DNA of 64,000 nt, taken from the NCBI RefSeq assembly GCF_013128195.2, contig NZ_CP053452.2, positions 2,976,001-3,040,000 on the forward strand, read 5' to 3'. Of this stretch, positions 14,982-23,680 are shown in pieces. The first letter of the stretch is position 1. Each line of letters begins with the position of its first letter. The position numbers and the translations under genes are program-made. The notes below the pieces were generated by a model that did no database searches, was not told the origin of the DNA, and saw only the letters and a list, made by a program, of their open reading frames with translations. This DNA is from Frigoriglobus tundricola. GTDB taxonomy: Bacteria; Planctomycetota; Planctomycetia; Gemmatales; Gemmataceae.

Positions 14982-17900
14982 ATGAGCCGCCGCGTTCTGA
15001 TCGTTCTTGCCGCGTTCGTTACACTGGTCGCCCCCGCGACCGCCGGCGCCCAGGACAAGAAGCCGGTGCGGCTGTTCGCGGAGGCGGAAGACTTTACTGT
15101 CACGTCGCCGGGCTGGACGGTGATGCCGTATCGCGACAATTACTACGCCGGTACGTTTGCGGTGACCTTCCTGTCGCGGATGGGCTGTCTCAGTGCCCCG
15201 GACGAGATCGATGCGGGCAAGAAGGCCGTCGCCGAGCAAACGATCACCATCCCCTACGATGACACGTTCGAACTCCTGGTTCGATACGAACAGCCGTTTC
15301 AGTTCGCCGCCGAGTTCACAGTGGAGGTGGAACAGGGCGGGAAGGTGGTCGCGCGTTTCCCCTGCGGGCGATTGACCGATCCCAAAATCTGGGGGCTGAA
15401 CGGCCACAAGCGCGTGCCGATGCACCGGTTCGAGTGGAGCGGCACCGATAACATCGTGTGGCAGCAACCGGGTCACGTGAAGCTCGCCGGAGGGGCCGCG
15501 AAGTTGCGGCTGATCGCGACCGAGCAGAAGGACGGCGACAAGCCGCGCGAGAACATCGCGAAGCGGAACGTCGATGTCATCTGCCTGACCAACGACAAGG
15601 CCGGCATCGAGGCCCAGAAGAAGACCAACTACCTCGAATTCGACGGCTGGCTGGTGCAGGACGGCGACGCGTTCGTCCGCTTCACCAACCCGAAGGACGC
15701 CCCCCAACCGGTCGTGCCCGTGGTCAAGCCGTTCGACCAGGGGCAGCACTCGCCGTACTCCGTTCACGTCCGCGACTGGCCGACCACGCTGGTACTCAAG
15801 AGCGGCCGGGCGGTCTCGCCCACCAACTACCAGATCGCCGGCCCGCGTTCGACCAGGGTGAAGGCGGAGGCGCTCGCGCCGGTCGTGGACGCGCCGAAAG
15901 GCGCGATCCCGGACGCCGAATTTCTTCAACCCGGCGACACCTCCGGCTGGGTGCCGCTCGGCAACGTCCTCGATTCGCTCAACAGCTCGCAGTGGGTCCC
16001 GGTGGTGAACGCCAAGGGCAAGTCGGACGAGGTCTATCTCCGGTTGGAGTTCGGCACCCCGGACGGCAAGGGCGGCATCAAGGTGGTGAAGAACATCACC
16101 GTGAAGGGACCGGCGCAGAACCTCTCGCCGGCGTGCTTCGACGTTCCGGGGTGCGTGAACCCGAACCCGGACCTCGCCGCGGCGCTCATCAATAACTACT
16201 GGCTGCCGCAGATCCGCACGCAGAAGGAAGTGCTCGACTGGCTGAACACCGAGGTCGCCAAGTTCCCGAAACTCGGCGCGGCGCCCAAGCGACTGCCGAT
16301 CTACGGCATCATGGGCTTCGGCGGCGCGCACGCCGCGTTCCCCGAGGCGAAGCAACTCGGGCTCGCGCTCGGTGACAACACCACGTTCAACGCCACCGGC
16401 AAGAAGCGCGAACTGGTCGCGCACTGGGGCGACCCGTCCCTCGAATGGATCACCAAGCAGGAAAAGAGCCGCAAGGGTGGGTTCGACGACCTCGGCATCG
16501 TCAGCTACGGCGACGAGATCCACCTGCCCGCGCTCCCGCTCACGGACGACGAATTCGCGAAGTGGCTCAAGGACACGGGCGTGACGGTCGAAGGCGCGGT
16601 GAAGTACACCACGGACACGACGCACCCGCTGTACTACTACTCGCAGATCGCGGCCAAGGAAAAGGGCGCGGCCAGGTACGCCGCCGGCACCGCCTACTAC
16701 AAGTCGAAGGGCGTGCTGACGGGCGCCAACTACTCGCCGCACGCGAACTACCTCGTCACCGAACTCGATTACATCCGCCCGTTCAAGCTCAAAGCGATGT
16801 CGATGCCCTGGACCGAGGATTACGCCTGGCAGATCGCCGAATTCAGCCCGCAGATCGTTGGCTATCTGGTCAGCGGGCTCCGGGCCGGCGCCAAGTACGA
16901 CGACCTGCCGATTCACATGTACGTGATGCCGCACTCGCCCGGCCAAGTGCCGAACGAGTTCCGGCTGAGCTACTACGCGAGCCTCGCGCACGGCGCGAAG
17001 ATGATCAACTACTTCTGCGCCACGCCGTCCGCGGTGGGGGCCACCGAGAACTACGTCGATAGCTACGACCTCCCGATGTGGAAGCAGATTTATACATGCA
17101 CGCGCGAGGCCGGAATATTTGAAGACTACGTTGTCGATGGCAAAGTGCGCCCGGCGAAGGTCGGTCTGTTGCTCTCCAGTACCGACGAGGTGATTACCCG
17201 CGTCAACAACTTCTCGCTCGCGCTGCACAACAACGAGCGCAAGGCGCTGTATTACGCCCTGCGGCACGCACAGGTTCCGGTCGATTTCCTGTCCGAAGAC
17301 GACGTTATTGAGGGCCGGGCCAGGGGCTACAGTCTCATCTACGTCACGCAGCAATACGTTCACTCCAAGTGCCTGGACGCCCTCCAGAAGTGGTGCGAGG
17401 CCGGCGGCACGGCGGTCGCAATGGTCGGCGGCGGGTTCCAGAACGAGTTTCAGAAGGAGAACCCGGCGGCGGCCAAGTTCTACGGCGCGAGCGCGGGCAA
17501 GATCGTCGCCGACCCGAACCTCGTGTCGAAGTACCTGACGCGGGAGAACGTGCCGTTCCTCTCGAAGCACGACCTGCCGCGGTACGAGCCGATGGACGCG
17601 GTGCAGTGGTGCCTCCGCGGGCTGCCCAAGAAGGAGCCGGACCCGAACCCGGTCCCCGAACACATCTTCAACGTGCCGGTGATCGCGTGGAAGCAGGCGC
17701 TCGCCCCGACCGACGGCACCGTGATCGGCAAGTTCAAGGACGGTGCGCCCGCGGTGGTTTCGAAACCGCACGGCCGGGGCCGTGCGGTCCTGTTCGGCTT
17801 CCTGCCGGGTCAGGCGTACCTCAAGAGCGGGCTGCCGGTGCGCCCGGTCGATCGCGGCGCGAGCGCCGAGAGCTACGCCCACTACCTGCCGACCAGCATG

Positions 17901-18227
17901 AACCTCGTTCTGCTGAGCCGCCTCACGGACGACTTCCTCGGCCGCGACGTCCGCGAGGCCAAGCCGGTCGTCACGACCGACGGCCTCGTCGAAACGACGT
18001 GCATCGACACGCCGGCAAAGGACGGCAAGCCGGCGAGGCTCGCGGTCCCGCTCGTCAACTGGAGCGGCGCCGAACTCACCTCGCTCACGATCACCGTTCG
18101 CGGGGTGGACGCGGCGAGCAAAGTGCGCAGCGTCGAGCGGGGCGAGCTGAAGTTCACGCAACTGAAGGGCGGCATCCAGATCACCATGCCGCTGAACGTC
18201 GCGGACATGCTGCTGATCGACAAGTGA
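14982..18227 (+). CDS. Exported beta-galactosidase-like protein (GH42-type middle/trimerisation fold), 1081 aa
   Basis: MSRRVLIVLAAFVTLVAPAT...AGAQ is a clear Sec signal peptide. The N-terminal ~220 residues look like a carbohydrate-binding beta-sandwich (LFAEAEDFTVTSPGWTVMPY). The centre (about residues 420-700) has TIM-barrel-like segments such as LPIYGIMGFGGAHAAFPEAK, FDDLGIVSYGDEIHLPAL and LKAMSMPWTEDYAWQIAEFS. The C-terminal third (VGLLLSSTDEVITRVNNFSL, then YSLIYVTQQYVHSKCLDALQ and GGTAVAMVGGG) resembles the amidotransferase-like domain of beta-galactosidases. I infer polysaccharide processing; the catalytic glutamates are not pinned down (the E in YGDEIH is one candidate). It leads a co-directional exported cluster. 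Confidence 0.7.
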   Translation: MSRRVLIVLAAFVTLVAPATAGAQDKKPVRLFAEAEDFTVTSPGWTVMPYRDNYYAGTFAVTFLSRMGCLSAPDEIDAGKKAVAEQTITIPYDDTFELLVRYEQPFQFAAEFTVEVEQGGKVVARFPCGRLTDPKIWGLNGHKRVPMHRFEWSGTDNIVWQQPGHVKLAGGAAKLRLIATEQKDGDKPRENIAKRNVDVICLTNDKAGIEAQKKTNYLEFDGWLVQDGDAFVRFTNPKDAPQPVVPVVKPFDQGQHSPYSVHVRDWPTTLVLKSGRAVSPTNYQIAGPRSTRVKAEALAPVVDAPKGAIPDAEFLQPGDTSGWVPLGNVLDSLNSSQWVPVVNAKGKSDEVYLRLEFGTPDGKGGIKVVKNITVKGPAQNLSPACFDVPGCVNPNPDLAAALINNYWLPQIRTQKEVLDWLNTEVAKFPKLGAAPKRLPIYGIMGFGGAHAAFPEAKQLGLALGDNTTFNATGKKRELVAHWGDPSLEWITKQEKSRKGGFDDLGIVSYGDEIHLPALPLTDDEFAKWLKDTGVTVEGAVKYTTDTTHPLYYYSQIAAKEKGAARYAAGTAYYKSKGVLTGANYSPHANYLVTELDYIRPFKLKAMSMPWTEDYAWQIAEFSPQIVGYLVSGLRAGAKYDDLPIHMYVMPHSPGQVPNEFRLSYYASLAHGAKMINYFCATPSAVGATENYVDSYDLPMWKQIYTCTREAGIFEDYVVDGKVRPAKVGLLLSSTDEVITRVNNFSLALHNNERKALYYALRHAQVPVDFLSEDDVIEGRARGYSLIYVTQQYVHSKCLDALQKWCEAGGTAVAMVGGGFQNEFQKENPAAAKFYGASAGKIVADPNLVSKYLTRENVPFLSKHDLPRYEPMDAVQWCLRGLPKKEPDPNPVPEHIFNVPVIAWKQALAPTDGTVIGKFKDGAPAVVSKPHGRGRAVLFGFLPGQAYLKSGLPVRPVDRGASAESYAHYLPTSMNLVLLSRLTDDFLGRDVREAKPVVTTDGLVETTCIDTPAKDGKPARLAVPLVNWSGAELTSLTITVRGVDAASKVRSVERGELKFTQLKGGIQITMPLNVADMLLIDK

Positions 18228-18238
18228 TGTCTTCCCCC

Positions 18239-18346
18239 GGGACCGCGGCCGGCCCGGCCGCCGGAGCGACACGCGTCGGGATGTTTGGCGTTTGTTCGCC
18301 AAGCGGTACCCGGGGAGCAACGGGCGGCCGGGCCGGCCGCGGTCCC
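18239..18346. promoter_or_regulatory. Perfect 24-bp inverted repeat enclosing a second hairpin, between two exported-protein genes
   Basis: Bases 18239-18262 are exactly complementary to 18323-18346 (GC-only arms, core GCGGCCGGCCCGGCCGCC). The 60-base loop contains another hairpin, TTGGCG-TTTGTT-CGCCAA, near 18285-18302. The structure begins 11 bases after the stop of the upstream gene and ends 19 bases before the ATG of the next, in the same direction. There is no U-run after it, so a factor-independent terminator is not obvious. An RNA processing/stability element or a REP-like repeat is equally possible. Confidence 0.6.
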
Positions 18347-18365
18347 AGAAGGAACCCAATCACCC

Positions 18366-19646
18366 ATGCGACACACGATCCCACTCATTGCGCTCACACT
18401 GTTCGCGTCTCCGGCCCTCGCGCAGCCGAAGGCCCCCTTCCCTTATGCGTGGGGCACGGCGTACCACATCTTGCCCGGCACGCACACGGACGAATCCGGG
18501 TACTTCTCCCTCTGCGAAGGCAAGAACGGGAAGATCTACATCGGCACCGCGGCCTATGGGCTTAACGCTTACCTGATCGAGTTCGATCCGAAGACGAACA
18601 AGCAGCGAATCGTTGTTGATGTGAACAAGGTGTGCGACCTCATTACACCCTCAACGCCCACGTATGCGGCGCAGTCGAAGGTCCACACGCGAAACTACGT
18701 CGCCCCGTCTGGCAAAATCTATGTGGGCAGCAAGCAGGGGTACCGGCGCGGAAAGGACGACACCGCCGACTACCCCGGCGGTTATGTGGTCGCGTACGAT
18801 CCCGAAACCGACAAGAGCGAAAATCTCGGTATGCCGCTCCGGGGCGAAGGCGTCAACGACGTGACCGCAGACGAGAAGGCCGGGCTGGTCTACGTCGTGA
18901 CGTGCGAGGACCACCACTGGATGATCCTCGACCTCAAGACGAAGAAGTACCGCGAACCGGACCCGGCCCTCCGGGTCACGCCCTACGCCCAGACGCTGCT
19001 GGACGCGAAGGGGCGCGCGGTCGTCGTCACACGCGACTTCAAACTCGCGCGGTTCGATCCGGCGACGAACAAATTGGAGGTGGGGGAGCTCGCGTCCAGC
19101 GGCAAAGCCGTCGGCGCGGCGGACGACAAACTCGGCCCGGCGTGTTGGGCGGCGACGGCGGATGCGAAAACGGCGTACCTCGTGAGGATGTCGGACCCGA
19201 CGCTGTTCCGCATCGACCTGACCGCCGACGGCCCGAAGGTGCCCGTCGCCGTTCTCGGCAAACTGATTGGCGGCAAGAACCACGACACGCGCGGGTCGCT
19301 CATCGTCGGCACGAGCGGCCGGGTTCACGCGCTGTACCGCGTCGATAACGACACGAAGTTCGGCACCGGCTACCTGCACCACCTCGTCACTTACGACCCG
19401 AAAACAGAGAAGGCGATCGATCACGGTGTGCTCGCGGTGAAGAACCCCGACTGGTTCGATTTCGGCCCCGGCAAGGGCGGCAACCCGAAACCGTGGGCGC
19501 ACGGGTTCCACAAGCTACCGGACGGCACGTACACGCCCCTGCACGCGCACATGGCGCTGATTCAGGCGAAGGACGGCACGTTCTACGCCACGATCATTTA
19601 CCCCTTCACGCTCTTGAAACTGGAACCGCACCCGGCCCCGAAATGA
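18366..19646 (+). CDS. Exported beta-propeller protein, function unknown
   Basis: 426 residues with the signal peptide MRHTIPLIALTLFASPALAQ. The mature protein is made of repeated blades with pattern xG.IYIG...hhhhDP.T (GKNGKIYIGTAAYGLNAYLI, then EFDPKTNKQRIV; GKIYVGSKQGYRRGKDDTAD; RFDPATNKLEVGEL; TYDPKTEKAIDHGVL), typical of quinoprotein- or NHL-like propellers. No catalytic motif is recognised. The stop codon overlaps the next ATG as ATGA, so it is probably co-translated with the downstream fusion peptidase. Confidence 0.75.
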   Translation: MRHTIPLIALTLFASPALAQPKAPFPYAWGTAYHILPGTHTDESGYFSLCEGKNGKIYIGTAAYGLNAYLIEFDPKTNKQRIVVDVNKVCDLITPSTPTYAAQSKVHTRNYVAPSGKIYVGSKQGYRRGKDDTADYPGGYVVAYDPETDKSENLGMPLRGEGVNDVTADEKAGLVYVVTCEDHHWMILDLKTKKYREPDPALRVTPYAQTLLDAKGRAVVVTRDFKLARFDPATNKLEVGELASSGKAVGAADDKLGPACWAATADAKTAYLVRMSDPTLFRIDLTADGPKVPVAVLGKLIGGKNHDTRGSLIVGTSGRVHALYRVDNDTKFGTGYLHHLVTYDPKTEKAIDHGVLAVKNPDWFDFGPGKGGNPKPWAHGFHKLPDGTYTPLHAHMALIQAKDGTFYATIIYPFTLLKLEPHPAPK

Positions 19647-22009
19647 GAGGGACTCCTTTGACCGCGTCACGTCGCCTGTCCGTACTTGTGCTGTTCGCGC
19701 TCGCACCGCCGGCGCTCGCACAACCATCCGTTCCCCCCGCCGAGCCGTACAAGGCGGCCGCGGCCGAGCTGGAAAAGCTCATCACGCACGAGGTGGACGA
19801 TAAGAAGCTCCCGGCCCTCTCGGTCGCGCTCGTGGACGATCAGAAGGTGGTGTGGGCGGCCGGCTTCGGCTTCCAGGACCGCGACCGAAAGATCCCCGCG
19901 ACCGCGGAGACCGTTTACCGCGTCGGGTCGGTGTCGAAGCTGTTCACGGACGTCGCGGTGATGCAGTTGGTGGAAGAGGGGAAGATCGCCCTCGACGCCC
20001 CGGTGGCGGCGTACATCCCGGACTTCAAGCCCTCCTACAAGGAGGGCGAGAGGCCGATCACGCTGCGGATGCTGATGTCGCACCGGTCGGGCCTGATCCG
20101 CGAGCCACCGGTCGGCAACTACTTCGACCCCTCCGAGCCGGGCCTCGCGAAGACCGTCGCGAGCCTCAACGGCATCGGCCTCATCTACCCGCCGGAGTCG
20201 CGCATCAAGTATTCCAACGCCGCCATTGGCGTAGTGGGCTACGCGCTGGAGAAGTCGCAGCAGGAGCAGTTCGAAAAGTACGTCCAGCGGCGGGTGCTCG
20301 ACGTACTCGGGATGAAGTCGAGTTCGTTCCTCCCGAAGTCCTCGTTGAAGCCCAGGCTCGCGGACGCCGTGATGTGGACGTACCACGGCCGCGAGTTCCC
20401 CGCCCCGGCGTTCGAACTCGGCGAAGCGCCCGCCGGGTGCATGTACTCCACGGTCCTCGACCTCGCGAAGTTCCAGTCGTGCCTGTTCGCCGGCGGCAAG
20501 CTCGGCGACAAGCCGTTCATCAAACCCGAAACGCTGGCCGAGATGTTCCGCCCGCAGTTCGCGGCGAAGGGCACAACGGCCGGGTTCGGCCTCGGCTTCA
20601 TGGTCGGCGAGTTCGAGGGCAAGCCGCGCGTCAGCCACGGCGGCGCGATCTATGGCTTCGCGACCACGTTCGTCGCCCTGCCGGGCGAGAAGCTCGGCGC
20701 GATCGTGGTGGCGTCGCGCGACGTGTCGAACGCCGTCACCGGCCGCATCGCCGACGACGCGCTGCGGCTCATGCTCGCGGCGCGGGCGGGCGCGCCGCTG
20801 CCGAAAATTGAGGCGAGCGAACCGTTCACGCCGGAGGAGGCCCGCGGGCTCGCCGGCCGCTACCGCGCGGGCGACCGGTGGGGCGACCTCTTCGAGACCG
20901 GCGGCAAGGCGTTCTTCGTGTCCGACCGCGGCGGGGCGATCGTCCAGCTCCGCAAGTTCGGCGGCGGCCTCATCGCCGACGACGTGCAGGCGTGGGGCAC
21001 CAAGTACGGCCGCGCGGACGGCAAAATCACCATCGGCCAACTCGTGTTCGAGAAGGAGAAGCCCGCGCTCGACCCGCCGCCGGCCCCGCCCGCTGCGTTC
21101 GCGGGTCTGATTGGGGAATACGGCTACGACCACCTGCCGCTCTCCATCTACGAGCGCGAGGGCAAGCTGCACGCGCTCATCGAGCTGACCGAAATCGACC
21201 CGCTGACACAGGAATCGGACGACGTTTACGCGTTCCCGGCGGACCGCGGCATGTACCACGGCGAGAAGCTGATCTTCACCCGCGACAAGACCGGGCGTGC
21301 TACGAAAGTGACGGCCGCGAGCGTCGTCTTCGAGCGCCGCAAGATCGACGGCGAGAACGGCGAGACGTTCAAGATCAAACCCGTCAAGCCGCTGGACGAG
21401 ATCCGCAAGGCCGCGCTGGCCGCGAAGCCGCCGGTCGAGACCGGCGAGTTCCGGGCGCCCGATCTGGTCGATCTCGCGACCCTCGACGGGGTGAAGTTCG
21501 ACATCCGTTACGCCACCGAGAACAACTTCCTCAGCACGCCGTTTTACACGTCCGCCAAAGCCTTCATGCAGAAGCCGGCGGCGGAGGCGCTCGCCCGGGT
21601 TCACACGAAGTTGAAGGCGCAGGGGTACGGGCTGCTCGTGTTCGACGCGTACCGGCCGTGGCAGGTCACGAAGATGTTCTGGGACGCGACGCCGGAGAAG
21701 TTCCACGGCTTCGTGGCCGACCCGTCGAAGGGCTCGCGGCACAACCGGGGCTGCGCGGTCGATCTCACGCTCTACGACCTGAAGACCGGCAAGCCGGTGG
21801 AGATGGTCAGCGGGTACGACGAGTTCTCGGACCGCGCCTTCCCGGACTACACGGGCGGCACCTCGCGCCAGCGCTGGCACCGCGACCGGCTCCGCGCCGC
21901 GATGCACGCCGAAGGGTTCAGCGTGTACGAGGAGGAGTGGTGGCACTTCGACTACAAGGACTGGAAGAAGTACCCCATCCTGAACAAGACGTTTGAGGAA
22001 CTGAAGTAG
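19643..22009 (+). CDS. Bifunctional exported protein: class-C beta-lactamase-type serine hydrolase fused to VanX-like D-Ala-D-Ala dipeptidase
   Basis: 788 residues. After a signal peptide (LSVLVLFALAPPALAQ), residues about 35-390 form a beta-lactamase/DD-peptidase domain: SxxK motif SVSK (Ser96, Lys99), YSNAAIG as the Tyr-x-Asn motif, and SHGGAIYGF as the third (KTG-equivalent) box. A linking DUF3471-like beta domain follows. The C-terminal ~190 residues are an M15D dipeptidase: FDAYRPWQVTKMF, then SRHNRGCAVDLTL (zinc-binding His and Asp) and EEEWWHFDY (catalytic Glu and zinc His). Both activities act on peptidoglycan-type D-amino acid peptides, so the fusion could recycle or edit cell-wall peptides in the periplasm. 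The ATG at 19643 lacks a ribosome-binding site; a TTG at 19658 behind AGAGGGA is an alternative start. Confidence 0.88.
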   Translation: MRGTPLTASRRLSVLVLFALAPPALAQPSVPPAEPYKAAAAELEKLITHEVDDKKLPALSVALVDDQKVVWAAGFGFQDRDRKIPATAETVYRVGSVSKLFTDVAVMQLVEEGKIALDAPVAAYIPDFKPSYKEGERPITLRMLMSHRSGLIREPPVGNYFDPSEPGLAKTVASLNGIGLIYPPESRIKYSNAAIGVVGYALEKSQQEQFEKYVQRRVLDVLGMKSSSFLPKSSLKPRLADAVMWTYHGREFPAPAFELGEAPAGCMYSTVLDLAKFQSCLFAGGKLGDKPFIKPETLAEMFRPQFAAKGTTAGFGLGFMVGEFEGKPRVSHGGAIYGFATTFVALPGEKLGAIVVASRDVSNAVTGRIADDALRLMLAARAGAPLPKIEASEPFTPEEARGLAGRYRAGDRWGDLFETGGKAFFVSDRGGAIVQLRKFGGGLIADDVQAWGTKYGRADGKITIGQLVFEKEKPALDPPPAPPAAFAGLIGEYGYDHLPLSIYEREGKLHALIELTEIDPLTQESDDVYAFPADRGMYHGEKLIFTRDKTGRATKVTAASVVFERRKIDGENGETFKIKPVKPLDEIRKAALAAKPPVETGEFRAPDLVDLATLDGVKFDIRYATENNFLSTPFYTSAKAFMQKPAAEALARVHTKLKAQGYGLLVFDAYRPWQVTKMFWDATPEKFHGFVADPSKGSRHNRGCAVDLTLYDLKTGKPVEMVSGYDEFSDRAFPDYTGGTSRQRWHRDRLRAAMHAEGFSVYEEEWWHFDYKDWKKYPILNKTFEELK

Positions 22010-22087
22010 GCGGCACCCAAGCCGGCAGCGGCGGTTGCCTGCTCCGACACGAGTGGCCGGGGCCAAGTACGCGGTCCGGGAAAGTAG

Positions 22088-22157
22088 GCGACTCGCTCCG
22101 CGAGTCGCGCCCGGCCATTGGGAGTCAGTGGATGGTGTCACTCGCGGAGCGAGTGAC
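22088..22157. terminator. Two hairpins (9-bp arms, 3-base loops) between convergent genes
   Basis: GCGACTCGC-TCC-GCGAGTCGC at 22088-22108 and GTCACTCGC-GGA-GCGAGTGAC at 22137-22157. They lie in the 165-bp gap between the convergent dipeptidase and protease genes and can terminate transcription from both sides. The same design recurs at 54842-54862. Confidence 0.6.
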
Positions 22158-22174
22158 CGACTTGAAAGGAGCCG

Positions 22175-23236
22175 TCACTTCCCGATCCATTTGAGTACGA
22201 TCGGGCCGGGCACGGCCATCTTCACCACCATCTGTTGTGGTGAACCTTTTCCGATCTCGGGCTTCATGTCGGGTTTTTCGGGGTCCTTGACCTTCGGCTT
22301 GTCACCGGGCACTTCGGGGGCCTTGCCCTTCGGCTTTTCGTTCTTCTTATCGTCGCCGCGCGACGGGCGCCGGGGGGCGAGCGGGCGCGTGCGGCGGACC
22401 GGCTTTTTCGGGTCGTCGTTCGCGTCGAGGCTCAGCGTCAGGGCCGCCATACCGACCACCGCGCCGTACTTGTTGAGCAGCGGCGACCCGCTGGACCCGC
22501 TCGCGAACTCGGCGGTGACGCCCATCCACTTCTCGACCTTGTCGTCCTCGTTCTTGTTCGTGCTGTACCGGGTCACGGCGCCCTGCGTGTACACGTAGAA
22601 CAGGTCGCCGGGGTGGCTGATGAGCCCGACCCACGAACCGATTTCCGCGTGGCCCGGCGCGACCGGGAGCGGCGTGAGGCCCTTTGCGGCGATGCGGAAC
22701 ACGGCGACGTCCGCGGTCTTGTCGCCGCCCAGGAAGTCGGTGAGGGGGTACGCGGTGCCGTTGCGGTCGGCGGCGCCGAACACCTCGCCGTTCTTCAGGT
22801 CCTCGAACACGTGCCAGTTGGTGACGAGGACGCCGTCCGCGGCGACGACCCAGGCGGTCGCGTAGGTGCCGGTCTGCCAGTTGCCGTCCTTATCGGGGTG
22901 CACGCTGCCGACGACGAACACGCTCGCCACCGCGGCCCTGTACACCTCTTCGGGCGAAAGCGCCTTGGCGGCCGGTTTCGCCGGCGTGACGCCCGCGGGG
23001 CGGGGCTGGAGCTTGGCGATGAGGTCCACGTGCGCCAGCGGCTTCTTCTCCTTCGCCAGCTCTTCGAGCTTGTCGAAGAACTGCTCGTACATCTCGTCGT
23101 CGTTGATGTACTTCGGCTCCGCGCCCGCGGGGGCCGGTGCGACCGCCGGCGCGCCCGGCCGCGGCGGGTCCGCCGGCGCGGTGGCGACGAAGCCGAGCGC
23201 CAACACGGCGAGGGCGAGAAGGGGAACGCGGGTCAT
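22175..23236 (-). CDS. Exported trypsin-like serine protease
   Basis: 353 residues from the ATG at 23236, with AAAGG six bases upstream. A signal peptide (VPLLALAVLALGFVATAPAD) is followed by a proline/alanine-rich linker and a trypsin-fold domain with the catalytic triad: His in LVTNWHVFED, Asp in KTADVAVFRI and Ser in ASGSSGSPLLNKYG. The C-terminus is a lysine/proline/glutamate-rich tail (KPKGKAPEVPGDKPKVKDPE) followed by a short hydrophobic end (MVVKMAVPGPIVLKWIGK). No PDZ domain is present, so it is not a typical DegP. The role is probably extracytoplasmic proteolysis or quality control. Confidence 0.85.
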   Translation of the reverse strand: MTRVPLLALAVLALGFVATAPADPPRPGAPAVAPAPAGAEPKYINDDEMYEQFFDKLEELAKEKKPLAHVDLIAKLQPRPAGVTPAKPAAKALSPEEVYRAAVASVFVVGSVHPDKDGNWQTGTYATAWVVAADGVLVTNWHVFEDLKNGEVFGAADRNGTAYPLTDFLGGDKTADVAVFRIAAKGLTPLPVAPGHAEIGSWVGLISHPGDLFYVYTQGAVTRYSTNKNEDDKVEKWMGVTAEFASGSSGSPLLNKYGAVVGMAALTLSLDANDDPKKPVRRTRPLAPRRPSRGDDKKNEKPKGKAPEVPGDKPKVKDPEKPDMKPEIGKGSPQQMVVKMAVPGPIVLKWIGK

Positions 23237-23436
23237 GCGGTACCTTTCGCGTGCGATGGGTGTATCGTATCGGGGCACTGTGCCGGTCACGTTTAAGATC
23301 CGTTTTGCGAACCGTTTCGGCGGCCTGTGGCCGCTCCATTATGAACGGCACCAGTTGCTTCACGCAAGCGACCTCGGCCGGCACGTTCCGCCACCGAGTC
23401 ATGGCACCCTGGCACGATGCTATCCTGACCCGATAA

Positions 23437-23571
23437 ACAAATCTACCTCTGCCCCGCGCCGCCGCGCTCTCCGTAGGGGCGCACGTGCGGGTGGAGAACG
23501 AAAAGCCGCTCGCGACGGGGAAATACGAGGCGGCCGAGAAGGCGAAGACGCCGCGCCAACGGGTGAAGTGA
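23437..23571 (+). pseudogene. Possible remnant of a gene 3' end
   Basis: A short open stretch without an ATG ends VGAHVRVENEKPLATGKYEA and AEKAKTPRQRVK at a stop at 23569-23571. The C-terminal sequence reads like genuine high-GC protein, but there is no start signal. It may be a degraded tail or chance. Confidence 0.2.
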
Positions 23572-23578
23572 CGAACTA

Positions 23579-23674
23579 TTCACCGGGGAGACCGCAGGGG
23601 ACGCGGAGAGAAAACAGAGCCGATCGGTTCTCGCTCTGTCTCCTCTCCGCGTCCCCTGCGGTCTCCCCGGTGAA
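23579..23674. repeat. Perfect 32-bp inverted repeat with 32-base loop
   Basis: Bases 23579-23610 are exactly complementary to 23643-23674 (outer core TTCACCGGGGAGACCGC). The loop has a further ACAGAGC / GCTCTGT pair, so the structure extends inward. It ends six bases from the stop codon of the M20 gene on the minus strand. It could stop transcription, but its length and perfection resemble a mobile or REP-type element. Confidence 0.85.
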
Positions 23675-23680
23675 CCCCGC

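Noticed and set aside
14925-18359. 1144-residue minus-strand open frame opposite the beta-galactosidase-like gene
   Set aside because: Arg/Val/His-rich with no domains; the plus-strand protein has a signal peptide, sensible composition and a start signal. It is a codon-bias shadow.
19667-22141. 824-residue minus-strand open frame opposite the dipeptidase fusion
   Set aside because: Antisense shadow; both catalytic domains are on the plus strand.
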